Shown: piece after piece, positions 11,313-22,468 of the stretch
Position numbering within the stretch: position 1 is the first letter of the stretch
Layout of the letters: each line of letters begins with the position of its first letter
Source: Dactylorhiza incarnata
Lineage: Eukaryota > Streptophyta > Magnoliopsida > Asparagales > Orchidaceae
DNA length: 64,000 nt
Reading direction: 5' to 3'
NCBI GenBank assembly: GCA_033032865.1
Contig: JAWHQI010000229.1
Coordinates: 3,557,001 to 3,621,000 of the forward strand
Made by a program: the position numbers and the translations under genes
Notes under the pieces: generated by a model
The model's input: the letters and a program-made list of their open reading frames with translations, nothing else
Told to the model about the DNA's origin: nothing
Database searches by the model: none

Positions 11313-13130
11313 TGTAAGACCCCCATCCTGGGAATTAGACACGGCCGAGGGAAGTCTTATGCCCCTGGTAACCGCCCTGCGGTAGTGCTAACACACTGGC
11401 TAACTTTATGACATGACGCTTGCTCCGTCAGACAAAACATCGTCACATCACAAACACAATGTATATATATAGCGGAAGTAAAGACAAACTGAAAGCACTA
11501 GCATAAACAACCACCGAAAAGTCTCGTAAAGAAAGAGCAAAATAGATGTGGAAGGTAGAACAATGACACGACCAAACAACATGTCCATTAACAATAGAAG
11601 TTTTAACTATAACTCTCGCATCTCTCACGTCATCCTCTGGAGTGGTAGATGTTGTCGTGACGAGAGGCTGTGCAGGAGTCGTCCTCACTGCAAATCTCAT
11701 ACCCCTGTAAGGGTGGTGCCGATGCGGCTCTGCCTGCCGGTGCTCTAACTGCTACGGGTGTCGCTGGTCCTGTGACTGCTCAAGAATGGTTACATGTGAA
11801 ACTGTTAATCAAAAAGACTAAGCGACTCACACACCCTCTCCCCCAGCACTAAGCTTAAACACTGGGAGAGAGAAGGGGCACTCAGCTGCATAACAAGTTA
11901 GCACAATATAATAGAAAGAGAGTATGCGGCTAAGCAGTGTATATAAGATAGTAACTTATCATATAAGAAAGCTCATATTTACTTATATGATAAAGTTCCA
12001 GTTATAATTTAAAGAAGTAACTTATGTTATAAGAGTATCAATATAAACTTATAAGATAAGGATCTGTGGTAAAAGTAAGACTATGCAATACAATGCAGTA
12101 TGCTAAATGATTTACAATTACAATTCACGCACACTCTATGTCGACAATAGATTTTTAGTTCACCATTTTTTGTGGGTTTCCAACAACACGGGTCCCACTC
12201 GTCGTGGCCAGAGGTTGCAATGGAGTGGTGCGTCTCCACTTCTAGGAAAGTGACACACTACTAGGCCTAGGCCTTTGTGTACGGCCCATATCGGTACTAC
12301 TTTGGAGTAACCTCCGCTCCTACAGCGAAGTTATCTACTTAATCATGCTAAAGGGTGAGGTCCACAAAGGTACTAACACTAGGAAGACTACCTAGGTTAC
12401 CCTACAAGACCCATCACCCTAAGCCAAGAGTCTTGCTCTCTACTCTCCGTTAATGTGCTCTGTTCGGAAGAGTGGGAAGACCCGCCACATAAACATACCA
12501 ACACACATATCACAATTATGATAGCGATAAAACATCCACAACCTCCTAGTGGTATAACTAGGTGTAACAGTATATACTTAAATCAAGTATTTTATATAAA
12601 TAAGTCTCAGTCCGTATATGACTTCACACCACTACAACCCTCTCACCAACACTTAGTTTTCAACCAAATATTCAGGTGATCAACCCTAAGTGTGGTGGGG
12701 CTAACAGTATCAAGAGCCACTATTGTCATCGGTGACCTCACAATAGTATGTGATAAATATAATTTACATTAAATAATCAAACACTAGAAAACACAATAAA
12801 AGGAGTAGCATAAAAGATGTCTTAGCAGAAAGATAATCTTCACTTGGATTGAAACTTGACCATCTCCTTTTAATTCTCTAAAATTATCAGTTTTCAATCT
12901 GTGAAGCTCAATTTACGATCGTTGATTGTCAATCGACGATCGCTGGCCATCGATCGTCGAACGACTCACCGATCGGCGATCACTGAATGACTCACTGATC
13001 GCTGATCGACATTTCCATAGGCACTTCTAATTGATGATCATCGATCGCACCGACGCTAATTGATCACTGACTGATGATCGCCGATAGAAGATAAAAGAAT
13101 TCGAGAAGCGGATCGAATACCTTGGAAAGT
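11313..13130 (-). mobile_element. Gypsy 3' LTR and adjacent non-coding DNA
   Basis: The stretch begins TGTAAGACCCCC exactly where the Copia RT stops, so on the minus strand an LTR ends GGGGGTCTTACA there. It has no coding content and lies downstream of the gypsy protease at 13149. The other boundary of the LTR could not be fixed. The call as LTR is an inference from position and from the terminal TG/CA. Confidence 0.5.
12910..13085. repeat. GATC/CGAT-rich stretch
   Basis: More than a dozen GATC, CGATCG and TGATCA motifs crowd into 175 bases, giving many overlapping short palindromes. It stands at the edge of the gypsy duplication; the matching place in the right copy (near 17600) lacks it. 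Confidence 0.6.
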
Positions 13131-13148
13131 AACGTCTCGCTCCGTCGG

Positions 13149-13523
13149 CTATCGCAGTGTGATCTCTTTAGTCACGCAATCAATTTGAGCTCTGTACTTA
13201 TCTAGCCAGTTCATGCCCAAGATGAGATCAAAGTCTGAAATCTCCAAGATTGTAACAGTGACCTCAAATAGCTCGTCCTTCAGGCACACCAGAAAGGTGC
13301 ACTTGGCCGACGATAACATTTTGGTCCCATCCAGTAGTCGCACCCTCATGAACAATCCGGAGAAATGAGCGACTCGTTCAATGTCCATGATGAAATCCTG
13401 GGTCACAAATAAATGTGTGGCTCTGGTGTCGAACATGGTCTGAGCTGGTTTCTCATTAACAGTGAGAAATCCTGCGAGTTTAAAGGTAATTGGTTGTTCT
13501 TTCAAGATGTGTTTGTACATCAT
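13149..13523 (-). pseudogene. Gypsy aspartic protease fragment (left copy)
   Basis: An open frame of 124 codons shows a retropepsin fold pattern: MFDTRATHLFVTQDF where the active-site D-S/T-G-A is normally found, then FDLILGMNWLDKYRAQIDC, the conserved flap end and ILGMDWL helix of Ty3/gypsy proteases. The catalytic motif reads DTRA, so the glycine is lost and it should be inactive. It is close to the right copy at 17626-17950. Confidence 0.75.
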
Positions 13524-13599
13524 AAAGGTGTCAAATATAATTTATTCTAACTATGAATAAGTAAAACACAACATCAAATGGTACATGTCATAATGTCCT

Positions 13600-15000
13600 G
13601 AGGTTAGTGACCCTGTGCCAGATCCAGAGCGTAAGCTTGCTGAGGTGCCTGATGGTTCCTCTGCTCTGGTATTCCAAATCTGCCGCCACCGCGGCCTCGT
13701 CCTCTACCCCGTTGAGCTGTTGGGGCCTCCTGACAGAAGTTGCGCTATAGGGACTGGGACCTCAGATGTCCTGGCTGGTGGCATAGGAAATAGTTGCCCT
13801 GAAAGGGTGTCATGCCTTGCTGATAAGGGGCCAGAGGGGGTTGTGGTGGTGCCACCGGTCGTGGCCTCTGCTCTTGCCTCGGCTGCGGTCGACCTTGACC
13901 AAAATTTCTCCTTCTTCCTTGGAACCTACCTCGTCCCTGGGGTGTCCTCTGATCGGTCTGGTGCTCCATGTGATGCTGAGGTGGAGCCTCAGTAGTCCTC
14001 TTTCTCGCATTTTGGACCACCAGCTGGTCCGCTTCTAGGGTCTTTGCCATGTCGACAATATGGGTGAAACTGGAGCGGGCCTCCATGATGAGCGGCTGAC
14101 GGAGTGAGTCGTTTCACGATCATCCAGTGCATAATTGCCCGCAAAGCGAGCAAAATGGCAGAACTCCCTCTAGTAGTCCAGGACGGTACAATTCCCTTGT
14201 TTGAACTGGAGAAAGTGTAGGGACACGATGCTACCAACTCTCCAAAAAGCCCGGACTGATGAGGAAGGCGCTACCGCTCCTTTATGGAGCTAACTACCCT
14301 CAGCAGGATCCACGGGGCGGCTAGTTAGGCCCGGAGGACACGTCCTTCTGTTCAACTAGTGTGGGTCATAGCGCCTCGCGCCGTACCTCCCAACACCGGG
14401 GGCATTGTTGAACCCCAATAATCCCCCCAGAAATGACCCCGAATTTCGAACCCGTGACCTCCTCTAATACCACTTGTAGGGACACGCCGCTACCAACTCT
14501 CCCAAAATCCCGGACTGATGAGGAAGGCGCTACTGCTTCTTTATGGAGTTGGCTACCTTAGGCAGGATCCACGGGGCGGCCAATTAGGCCCAAGGGACAC
14601 GCCCTTCTGCTCGACTAGTGTGGGTCATAGCTCCTCGCACCGTACCTCCCAACATCGGGGGCATTGCTGAACCCCAACAGAAAGTGCTCATGCATCTCCT
14701 CTCTATCTGTAGGGGGAATGAAGTGCTCCAAGAATGTGTCCGAGAACTCGTCCCAATCAATCTCCGAAAGTGGTCGTCACTCAAAACTAGTAGTGGCGGC
14801 AGACCTCCACCACTAACGAGCATAGTCCTCCAATAATGTGGCAGTCAAAGTGACGGCCATGTTCATCGGGCACTTCATACCGGAGAGCATCTCCTGAATT
14901 TTGTCCAGCCACTCCTCAGCTTGGATGGCGGACTCTGTGCCTCGGAATGTAGGAGGAGATAATCCCCTGAAAATGCTCAACTAGTCTGAACGTGATGTTG
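13600..15000 (-). pseudogene. Gypsy gag (left copy), split by a TRIM
   Basis: Minus-strand gag: near 14720 FIPPTDREEMHEHF, then after the TRIM LQFKQGN, DYWREF-like and HFARFAGNY, the usual end of the plant gypsy gag core. A Q/R/P-rich linker follows (14010-13830), then a zinc knuckle near 13780 that starts CFLCHQPGH-like (GNYFLCHQPGHLRS). Stops and shifts interrupt it. The TRIM at 14216-14679 lies between HEHF and LQF; removing it with one GAAAG rejoins the frame. Confidence 0.72.
14216..14679 (-). mobile_element. 464-base TRIM retrotransposon
   Basis: Two 205-base LTRs (14216-14420 and 14475-14679) start TGTAGGGACACG and end CCCCAATA or CCCCAACA. A perfect 5-base duplication GAAAG flanks the element (14211-14215 and 14680-14684). 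The interior is only 54 bases. On the minus strand it holds a primer-binding site GTGGTATTAGAGG (14462-14474) next to the 5' LTR and a purine run GGGGGGATTA at the 3' LTR. No coding capacity. Confidence 0.88.
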
Positions 15001-15286
15001 TCAGCTGAGTCGATTGTTGGTTCAGGGAAGCTCGGATAGTATCTAAATAGCTGTCAAGGTTCCTCATAGCTCTGTCTGATGGAAAGGGAGAACATGCTCT
15101 GTAGGTAAGGGAGTCTGGGGCACTCCAATCGCAAAGGAAGGGGGAGGAATGTGGTTCCTCTACCCAACATCCTCCGGAATCTACAGAGAAATAGGGGAGT
15201 ACGAATCTGGATAACCTAGTTGAATAGGGAAAGAAGCAAAATTTATGGTTGAAATTGTATGTGTTTCGTGTGATTCCCACATGGCC

Positions 15287-17477
15287 TCACCAGCCATGAT
15301 ACCGAACTATCTGCTCCACAAACAATCTGACTAAGACGTTCACATGATCTCCTTGTCGGTTCGGAATAAATCGAGCAACATTGGTCAATCTATCGACGAC
15401 CACCCAAACTGAATCATTTCCCAATCGAGAGCAAGGTAACCCGTGAACAAAGTCCATGGATATGTCTTCGAACTTCCACTCTGGTACTGGCAATGGCTGC
15501 AACATCCCTACGGGCTTCCTACACTATGTCTTAACCATCTGGCAAGCCTCGCAATGCGTCACATATTGGGTGATATCCTTCTTCATACCCGACCAATAAA
15601 GGGTCTTCTTCAAATATGCATACATCTTCGTGGTGCCCGGGTGTACAAAATACTTTGTGTTGTTGGCCTCCCGCAGTATATCCTCTCGAATTCCTCCAAC
15701 CGCCAGAAAGCACAATCTGTGGCGGAAATGAAGTAATCGGTCTTGGAGCCTATAATCATCCAGATGCCTACTCTGCAATGCCAAAATAAGTGTCGTCATA
15801 GCTGGGTCCTCTCTCTGTGCAGTCTGGATCCTCTCCTGAATATTGCACTGAATCTCGGTCCAGGCTAAGAACTCCTGATAACTCTCTGGAGATGTCCTGA
15901 AAACTAGAGTGATCTTCATCTCCTTCAAAGTACGTACTAACTCTATAGTCATAAGCCTCATCCCACTGTTAGATGCAGCCAAAATAAGTGTCGTCGTAGT
16001 TGGGTCCTCTCTCTGCACAGTCTGGATCCTCTCTTGGATATTGCATTGAATCTCGGTCCAGGCTAAGAACTCCTGATAACTCTCTGAGGATGTCCTGAAA
16101 ACTGGAGGATCTCCATCTCCTCCAAAGTGCGCACTAACTCCATAGTCGTAAGCCGCATCCCACTGTTGGATGTGGGTATCCTCCTGCTCAGGGCATCAAC
16201 TACGAAATTCGCCTTGTCAGGATGGTAATGCAAGGTGAAGTCGTAATCGCACAAAAACTCAAGCACCGCCTTTCCTCAGGTTGAGGTCTTTCTGCGAGTA
16301 CACATATTTGAGGCTCCTGTGATCTGAGAAGATCTCACAATGAACCTCATAAAGATAGTGTATGCAGGTCTTCAGAGCGAAGACCACCGCGCCAAGATCC
16401 AAATCATTGCGTAGGAGAATTCTGCTCGTGCTTCAACTGCCTCGAAGCGTAAGCAACTACATGTCCATGATGGATCAAAACTGCTCCCAGAGTCTGCGTA
16501 TATCTGGAATCCCTCCTTCCCCAAAGGAATAGTAAGAATGAGTGTCAACGTCAGTTGGTCCTTAAGCTCTGTAAAGGCTGCTTCGCACACCAGGGTCCAA
16601 ACAAAAGGGGCATCCTTCTTCGTAAACGATGTCAATGGTAAGGCTATCTTCGAGAAGCCCTCTACAAACTTGTGGTGGTAGTCTGCTAGTCCTAGAAAGC
16701 TCCTGATATCTGACGATGACTTCATGGCTACCCAATCTCATACTGCCTGAACTTGGCGGGGTCCACCGCCACTCATGTTCCAATAATGAGATGACCTAGG
16801 AAGTTGACTTCCTTGAGCCAAAACTCGCACTTGCTGAATTTGGTGTAAAGCTGGTGCTCCCGCAGCTTCTGCAAAACCAATCGCAGGTGGTCAGCACGTG
16901 CCTCCTCAGACTCGGAGTACACACGTATGTCGTCAATAAATATAATGACGAATGCATCGAGGTAGGGTTCAAACACCTTGTTCATGAGGCTCATAAACGT
17001 TGAAGGTGTGTTGGTGAGGCTAAAAGGCATCACCGTGAACTCATAATGTCCATAATGGGAATTGAAGGCGGTCTTCATAATGTCCTCATCTCGGATCTTT
17101 AACTTATAATACCCAGATCGAAGCTCCAATTCGGAAAATACATGAGCTCCCTTCAACTGATCGAAGAGCTCATCAATGCGCGGTAGTGGATAAGTAATCT
17201 GCACTGTTAATCGGTTGAGCTCCCGATAAGCGATACACAAACGGAAAGTCTCATCTTTCTTCTTGACAAAAAGAACGGGGGCTCCCCATGGAGATGAGCT
17301 GGGGCAGACGAACTCAACATCCACTAACTCCTGCAGCTGGACACGAAACTCGGGCAACTCCTTTGGTGCCATGCGGTAAGGAGTCCGGGAAATTGGTCGA
17401 GCTCCTGGTGCTCGCTCGATCTGAAAATCGGCATCTTGTTGCGGCGGCAATCCTGGCATCTTATGTGGGGAAGACAT
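15287..17477 (-). pseudogene. Ty3/gypsy pol: RT, RNase H and truncated integrase
   Basis: Minus strand. From 17477 an open frame of 234 codons gives [38 protein letters not shown], the [11 protein letters not shown] motif, and [11 protein letters not shown] in place of the usual Y/F-x-D-D, with both aspartates kept. The arginine in YRELN and several other sites are changed. RNase H (16725-16063) is broken by shifts. The integrase zinc finger follows (15620-15530: HPGTTKMYAYLKK, then CEACQMVKT) and the core starts with FEDISMDFVHGLP, where D is the first catalytic residue. It is cut off after QIVRYHGW near 15290, before the second aspartate. A 198-base tandem duplication lies at 15781-16176. 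Non-functional. Confidence 0.85.
15781..16176 (-). repeat. 198-base in-frame tandem duplication in gypsy pol
   Basis: The block starting CCAAAATAAGTGTCGTC at 15781 recurs at 15979. The period of 198 bases is 66 codons, so the duplicated protein segment (ESYQEFLAWTEIQCNIQERI) stays in phase. It lies between RNase H and integrase. Confidence 0.8.
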
Positions 17478-17599
17478 CAGGATAGTCTCTGACCACTGTC
17501 ACATCTGCCAACTCTAACTGACTCTCTGTCATTCTGAAATAGATCGCATAGACTTCTTCTCCCTGAGTATACGCCTTAACGCCTTGAATAAGAGATAAT

Positions 17600-18356
17600 A
17601 AAATCCAGGAAGCGGATCGAGTACCTCAGAAAGTAACGTCTCGCTCCGCCGTCAGTCGCAGTGTGAACTCTTTAGTCACGCAATCAATCTGAGCTCCGTA
17701 CTTCTCTAGCCAGTCCATGCCCAAGATGAGATCAAAGTCCGAAATCTCCAAGACTGTAGCGGTGACCTCAAATAGCTCGTCCTTCAAGCACACCGGGAAG
17801 GTGCACTTGGCCGATGATAAAATTTTTAACCCATCCAGTGGACGCACTCTCATGGACAATCCGGAGAAATGAGTGACTCCTTCAATGTCCATGATGAAAT
17901 CCTGGGACAAATGAATGTGTGGCTCCGGTGTCGAGCAAGGTATGAGCTGATTTCTCGTTAACAGTGAGAAATCCTGTGAGTTTAAAGGTGATTGATTATT
18001 CTTTCAAGATGTGTTTGTATATCATAAAGGTGTCAAATTTAATTCATTCTAACTATGAATAAGTAAAACACAACATTAAATGGTACATGTCATAATGTCC
18101 TGAGGTTCATGACCCTGTGCCTGATGGTTCCTCTGCTCTGGTCTTCCAAATCTGCCGCCACCGCAGCCTCGTCCTCTACCCCGCTGAGTTGCTGGGGCCT
18201 CCTGACAGAAGTTGCGTTGTGGGCACTAGGACCTCAGATGTCCCGGATGGTGGCATAGGAAATTGTTGCCCTGGAAGGGTGTCATGCCCTGCTGAAAAGG
18301 GGCCCGAGGGGGTTGTGGTGGTGCCACCAGTCGTGGCCTCTGCTCCTGCCTCTGCC
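17600..18356 (-). pseudogene. Gypsy gag end and protease (right copy)
   Basis: Protease frame 17910-17626 (FSGLSMRVRPLDG, FDLILGMDWLEKYGAQIDC) and, upstream, the gag zinc-knuckle and linker region (18350-18000) match the left copy at 13149-14000. The catalytic loop is broken by a one-base shift near 17920. At 18356 the gypsy sequence stops abruptly against the Copia leader, without an LTR or target duplication. Confidence 0.75.
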
Positions 18357-20351
18357 CTGGTGTCTTCGTGCAGTCTCCATTTTGCTAACCGCAATGCGCG
18401 GTCTCCTCTTCATAGTGTTCGTGCGGTCTCCTTGTTTCCTTCTAACAACCTCTTGTTGCTTTATCACGAGCTCCGTCGGGCGACCTCCTTGTTTCAAGGC
18501 AGCATTTATCTCTCTAGAGGGGTTTCTCCTTGAGACCGCCCTGGGTTACGGTCGTCCTCGCAGCTCACCGGCTGAGTCCGCTGAGCTCACCCCCCTCCTG
18601 TAATTGTGAAAACCGTTGCGTCCTATGTCCCTTCTCTGAGACCGCGCAACCTTCTCCTCTCTTGTTGCGATTTCTCCTCTAGTCGCTGGCTCATCATTGT
18701 GTCCTCTTCGGACGGTTTCTCATGACAACCCTTGCGGCGACCTCTTCTCTTGCTTCGGCTTCTCTCCCTGAAGTGCGGGATGAACTGAAGATTACTATTA
18801 TTTCCCTCAATGGGAAGAACTTTGTGGAGTGGGTGCATTTGGTGCGCCGTGTTCTCCAAACTAAAGGGCAGCTTCATCATGTTACCCATGCCCCGCTTGT
18901 TGCGCCTACGAAGCAGTGGTTCCATGATGATGGCCGTATTCAGTCTTGGTTTCTCAACTCTATGGAGACTGAGCCATATTGTATGGCCATGTACCACGAA
19001 AAAGCCCACACCATGTGTCCCGAACTCCAGTCCCTCTACTCTGGGCAGGATAGTCTCCAACATCTCTATGATATCTTTACTGAGCTTTAGGCGGTTGATT
19101 CCGGTGTAACCGGTGACCACACCTCCTTTGTCGTCATGTCCAAGACTCTTGACATTAAGAATGCTTTCTTGAATGGACCTCCCTGAGACTGTCAATATGG
19201 AGCAGCTTCCTGGTTATGAGATCGTGGGGGAGTCTCTTGTGTGTCACCTCAAGAAATTTCTCTATGGTCTCAAACAATCTCCTCGGGACTGGTTTGAAAA
19301 GCTCAATTGGGTTGTTCACGTTGTTGGCTTCACTCGGAGCTCGGCTGACTTCTCCCTCTTCACTCGACACCACCAAACAGGCACTGTAATACATTTTGGT
19401 GTACGTTGATGATCTTCTCATCACATGCGATGATCTCAACGGTATAGTCATGATAAAGAAGCATCCGGCATCCGAATTTCAGACTAAGGATTTGGGGTCT
19501 CTTCGATATTTTCATGACATCGAGATGGCTCGTCGACCTGATGGTCTCGTTCTTTCTCAACGGAAGTACTGTCTTGATCTTCTTCATGGCGCGGGCTACT
19601 CTGGATGCAAGCCCACTGACACACCTATAGACGCCAACCACAAGATTTGTGCTCATGCATCTGGTTCTGATCTGCTCCTCCCTAACCCAAAGTACTATTA
19701 TCGTCTTGTAGGCAAACTCATTTACCTGACTGTTACAAGACTTGATATATCATTTGTTGTTGGGGTGGTCAGTCGCTTTATGCATGCTCCACATATCTCT
19801 CATCTCCAGGCCGTTGAATACATCCTATGGTATCTGAAGACTGCTCCGGGACAAGGACTTGTGTATAATCCCTCATGCTCTTTATCACTTGTTGCCTACT
19901 CTGATGCTGACTATGTTGGGTCTCTTGATGATCGTCGATCAACAAGTGGGTACTGCAAATACTTTGGTGGACATCTTGTCACCTGGAAAAGCAAGAAGCA
20001 ATATGTGGTTGAACGCTCATCTGCGGAAACTGAGGATCGATCAATGGCTTCCGTCGTTTATGAACTCATATGGTTGGAGAGACTTCTGCATGATCTGAGT
20101 GTGAAACTGCCCTCTGTCATAGCCAAGTTGTTATTCATATTGCCAAGAATCCAATATTCCATGAACGTACCAAGCACATCGAGGTCGATTGTCATTTTAT
20201 TCGGGAAAAGGTTCAACTTAAAAAATTAGACTTGAGGCATGTCTGCTGCTGGGCAAGTTGCGCCTCACTAGGGTCTTACAACGATCATTATATTGTCAAT
20301 TTCTATCCAAGCTTGGCTCATACGATTTGTATGCTCTAGCTTGCGGGGGAG
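18357..20351 (+). pseudogene. Copia leader, gag, RT and RNase H (copy II)
   Basis: The leader from 18357 matches copy I from 10437. Gag starts at 18722 (PEVRDELKITIISLNGKN) and stops at 19090. The same gag-to-RT junction follows (SKTLDIKNAFLNG near 19150). RT continues with HLKKFLYGLKQSPRDWFEKL, a shift, then VYVDDLLIT with the catalytic aspartate pair at 19399-19425. The frame 19396-20229 continues through LGSLRYFHDIE, RKYCLDLL and CKPTDTPID, then RNase H with YSDADYVG, DRRSTSGYC and SAETE; the last residues are shifted. Protease and integrase are absent. A purine tract and the 3' LTR follow. Confidence 0.85.
20343..20351 (+). other. Copia polypurine tract
   Basis: GCGGGGGAG directly before the 3' LTR start TGTTGAAG. 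This is the plus-strand primer position. Confidence 0.82.
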
Positions 20352-20589
20352 TGTTGAAGTAACATGTACAAAGGATATGTGGTTACCCATGTGTAACCGC
20401 ACTGTGTTGATCAATTGAAGAAGGTCAAGTGGTTACCCATGTGTAACCGCCCGGTGTTGAATGAATGGAGATGGTCGTGTGGTTACCCATGTGTAACCGC
20501 TCGGTGTTGCTGATCTGTTATTGCTACATGTTGTAGTCTGGGCGGTTACCTATATTGTAACCACCCTAAATATTTAGTCCTGCATCACA

Positions 20590-21113
20590 TGTTTACTCAG
20601 AATTCTGCAACCCCGCAAAGTTCTCAGCATACTTTATGCCTGCCGGTCAGGGCGACCTCAGCTTCTGTTGATCGTCCAAGCCGCCCATGGCAAATCAGCA
20701 ACTGCCCTCAGAAAGTTTGAGATCAACTGCTAGGTTGACCGCCGGACCGCGCGATCAGCGCCTTTCTTTTTCACACCATGTAACCTCTCATCCCTGCCCA
20801 ATTCTCCTGCACCCCGGGCAACCCATAATTTTGGAGCCTACCCGTTCGGGCAGGCCCCCGCTAGTATAAATAAGGGAGAACAATACCCAGAAGGCACGCT
20901 GATTCGAATCGTCAAGCTCAGTTTCTTCAGGCTGCGGTCTCGAATTTAGTTCTTCTCGGTCTCTTGGTCACCGGGTAGAGCATTTCTCTCCCTTGTAACC
21001 GCTCCTTTTGATCTATAAGATTGTCCGCAACAAGTGGTATTTACCGTTGCGGGAAAATTTGGCCTCGTCGCTTTGTGGCTTCTGTTCTTCTCTTCTCAGT
21101 TAAATCTCATTAG
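20590..21113 (+). repeat. Tat-B left LTR, 3'-truncated
   Basis: Matches 26891 onward (CCTACCCGTTCGGGCAGGCC, AGGCACGCTGATTCGAATC blocks) but ends about 75 bases early. Confidence 0.8.
20865..20872 (+). promoter_or_regulatory. LTR TATA box of Tat-B
   Basis: TATAAATA in CTAGTATAAATAAGGG. The right LTR has the same box at 27169-27176. Confidence 0.6.
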
Positions 21114-21640
21114 TTGAGCCCTGAAACATCGATGGGGACATCGTTACAGCATAGGTGACCATTTGAGGAAAGCAATTTCACGGACACCTGCCCAAATGGT
21201 CATCTTAGCATGTAACCCTCAAATACTCCTTGACACCCCGAAAGAGGTGGTTTTGACTTTTTCCGATCAGGAACATTTGACCGCTGATTGTGTCCTGAAA
21301 TATCTATGGGCGACAAATATTCGCGGATGATCAGTATGGATTATGCACGGCGAACAAAGTATTATGATAACCGCTTAAGTCGCGGTTAAGGGGGCAATTC
21401 AAAGATGAAATTGTTTTATTGAAATACCGGGCGGTCAGGAGATATCTGACCGCCGGTTGATCCCTGAAACATCTACGGGCAGAGAATGTGCAGGTGACGA
21501 GTATAAGTCATACCTGGTGGAAAGTGTGACTGCCCAGGTCGCATTATTTAGGGGTTATTATAGTTAAGATGACCTCTCTGAGGAAAGCAATGTCATAGAC
21601 ACCTGCCCAATTGGTCATCTTAGCATGTGGACCTCGTGAT
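21114..21640 (+). repeat. Diverged direct repeats of about 410 bases
   Basis: GAGGAAAGCAAT and ACACCTGCCCAA..TGGTCATCTTAGCATGT occur near 21164 and again near 21575. CCTGAAA.ATCTA.GGGC occurs near 21294 and 21463. This is a decayed tandem array next to the LTR, in the region where Tat elements often carry arrays. The stretch on to 22440 has no gene. Confidence 0.6.
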
Positions 21641-22468
21641 ATACGGGGTTCTTAAAAATATAGGTTATCATTTGGACTTCTCAATAAACTTTCAAAGCGG
21701 CCAGGGTTATCAGATCGCTGGTTGACTTCTTTTTAAAAAAAATTATCTCGAAGGAAAAAATATTTACAGGGGATGTTATTATATCTGGTGAGTGGTGATC
21801 AAGTAAAATATGACTGCATGGTAGCGTTTATCCTTATATTATACACAGTCAGCAATCGAGTTATATGGGGTTTTGAAGACATAGGAATCTTATTATCATA
21901 TATTGTGGCTTTTTCTTAAGAAAGGATATTTCTTCTACAGGCTTTATGTTGAATATTAGCAGTCACATCTATTGTAGACCGCTTGATCGCATTATTCATA
22001 AAGCAGTTCATGATGGTCATGTCATGGATCTCTTTAGGAAGGACGTTATATTGAATACTAGCGGCCAACGGTGCACCTAACCGCTTAGACCGCCTTACTC
22101 TTTTATACTTGATGAGTTAAAAGTTTATATTGATGAGATCTCGTCAACTCTCCGAATAGGCGGTGTTACTCTTCTCACAGAGATCGCTTTACCAACTTTT
22201 ACTTGGGTATTTAAGATATAATAATATGAGCGGACAAACAATGAGGAGACCGTTCTAACCGCCTATCTAATATGAACTGTAAGTAAGAATAATCATTCAC
22301 TAAGACCGCAGCAATTAAAGGTCTTCACGGAAGGTAAATAGTAAAGCTTTCTTTTCATTTACTTTCAAAAAGGAGTTACACTAATTTTCAGTCCGCGCGG
22401 TTACAAAAAGAAAGTCGCGGGCATTTGCAAAAAGTTACATCTTTTAATGTATCTTGCCTAACACGAGC

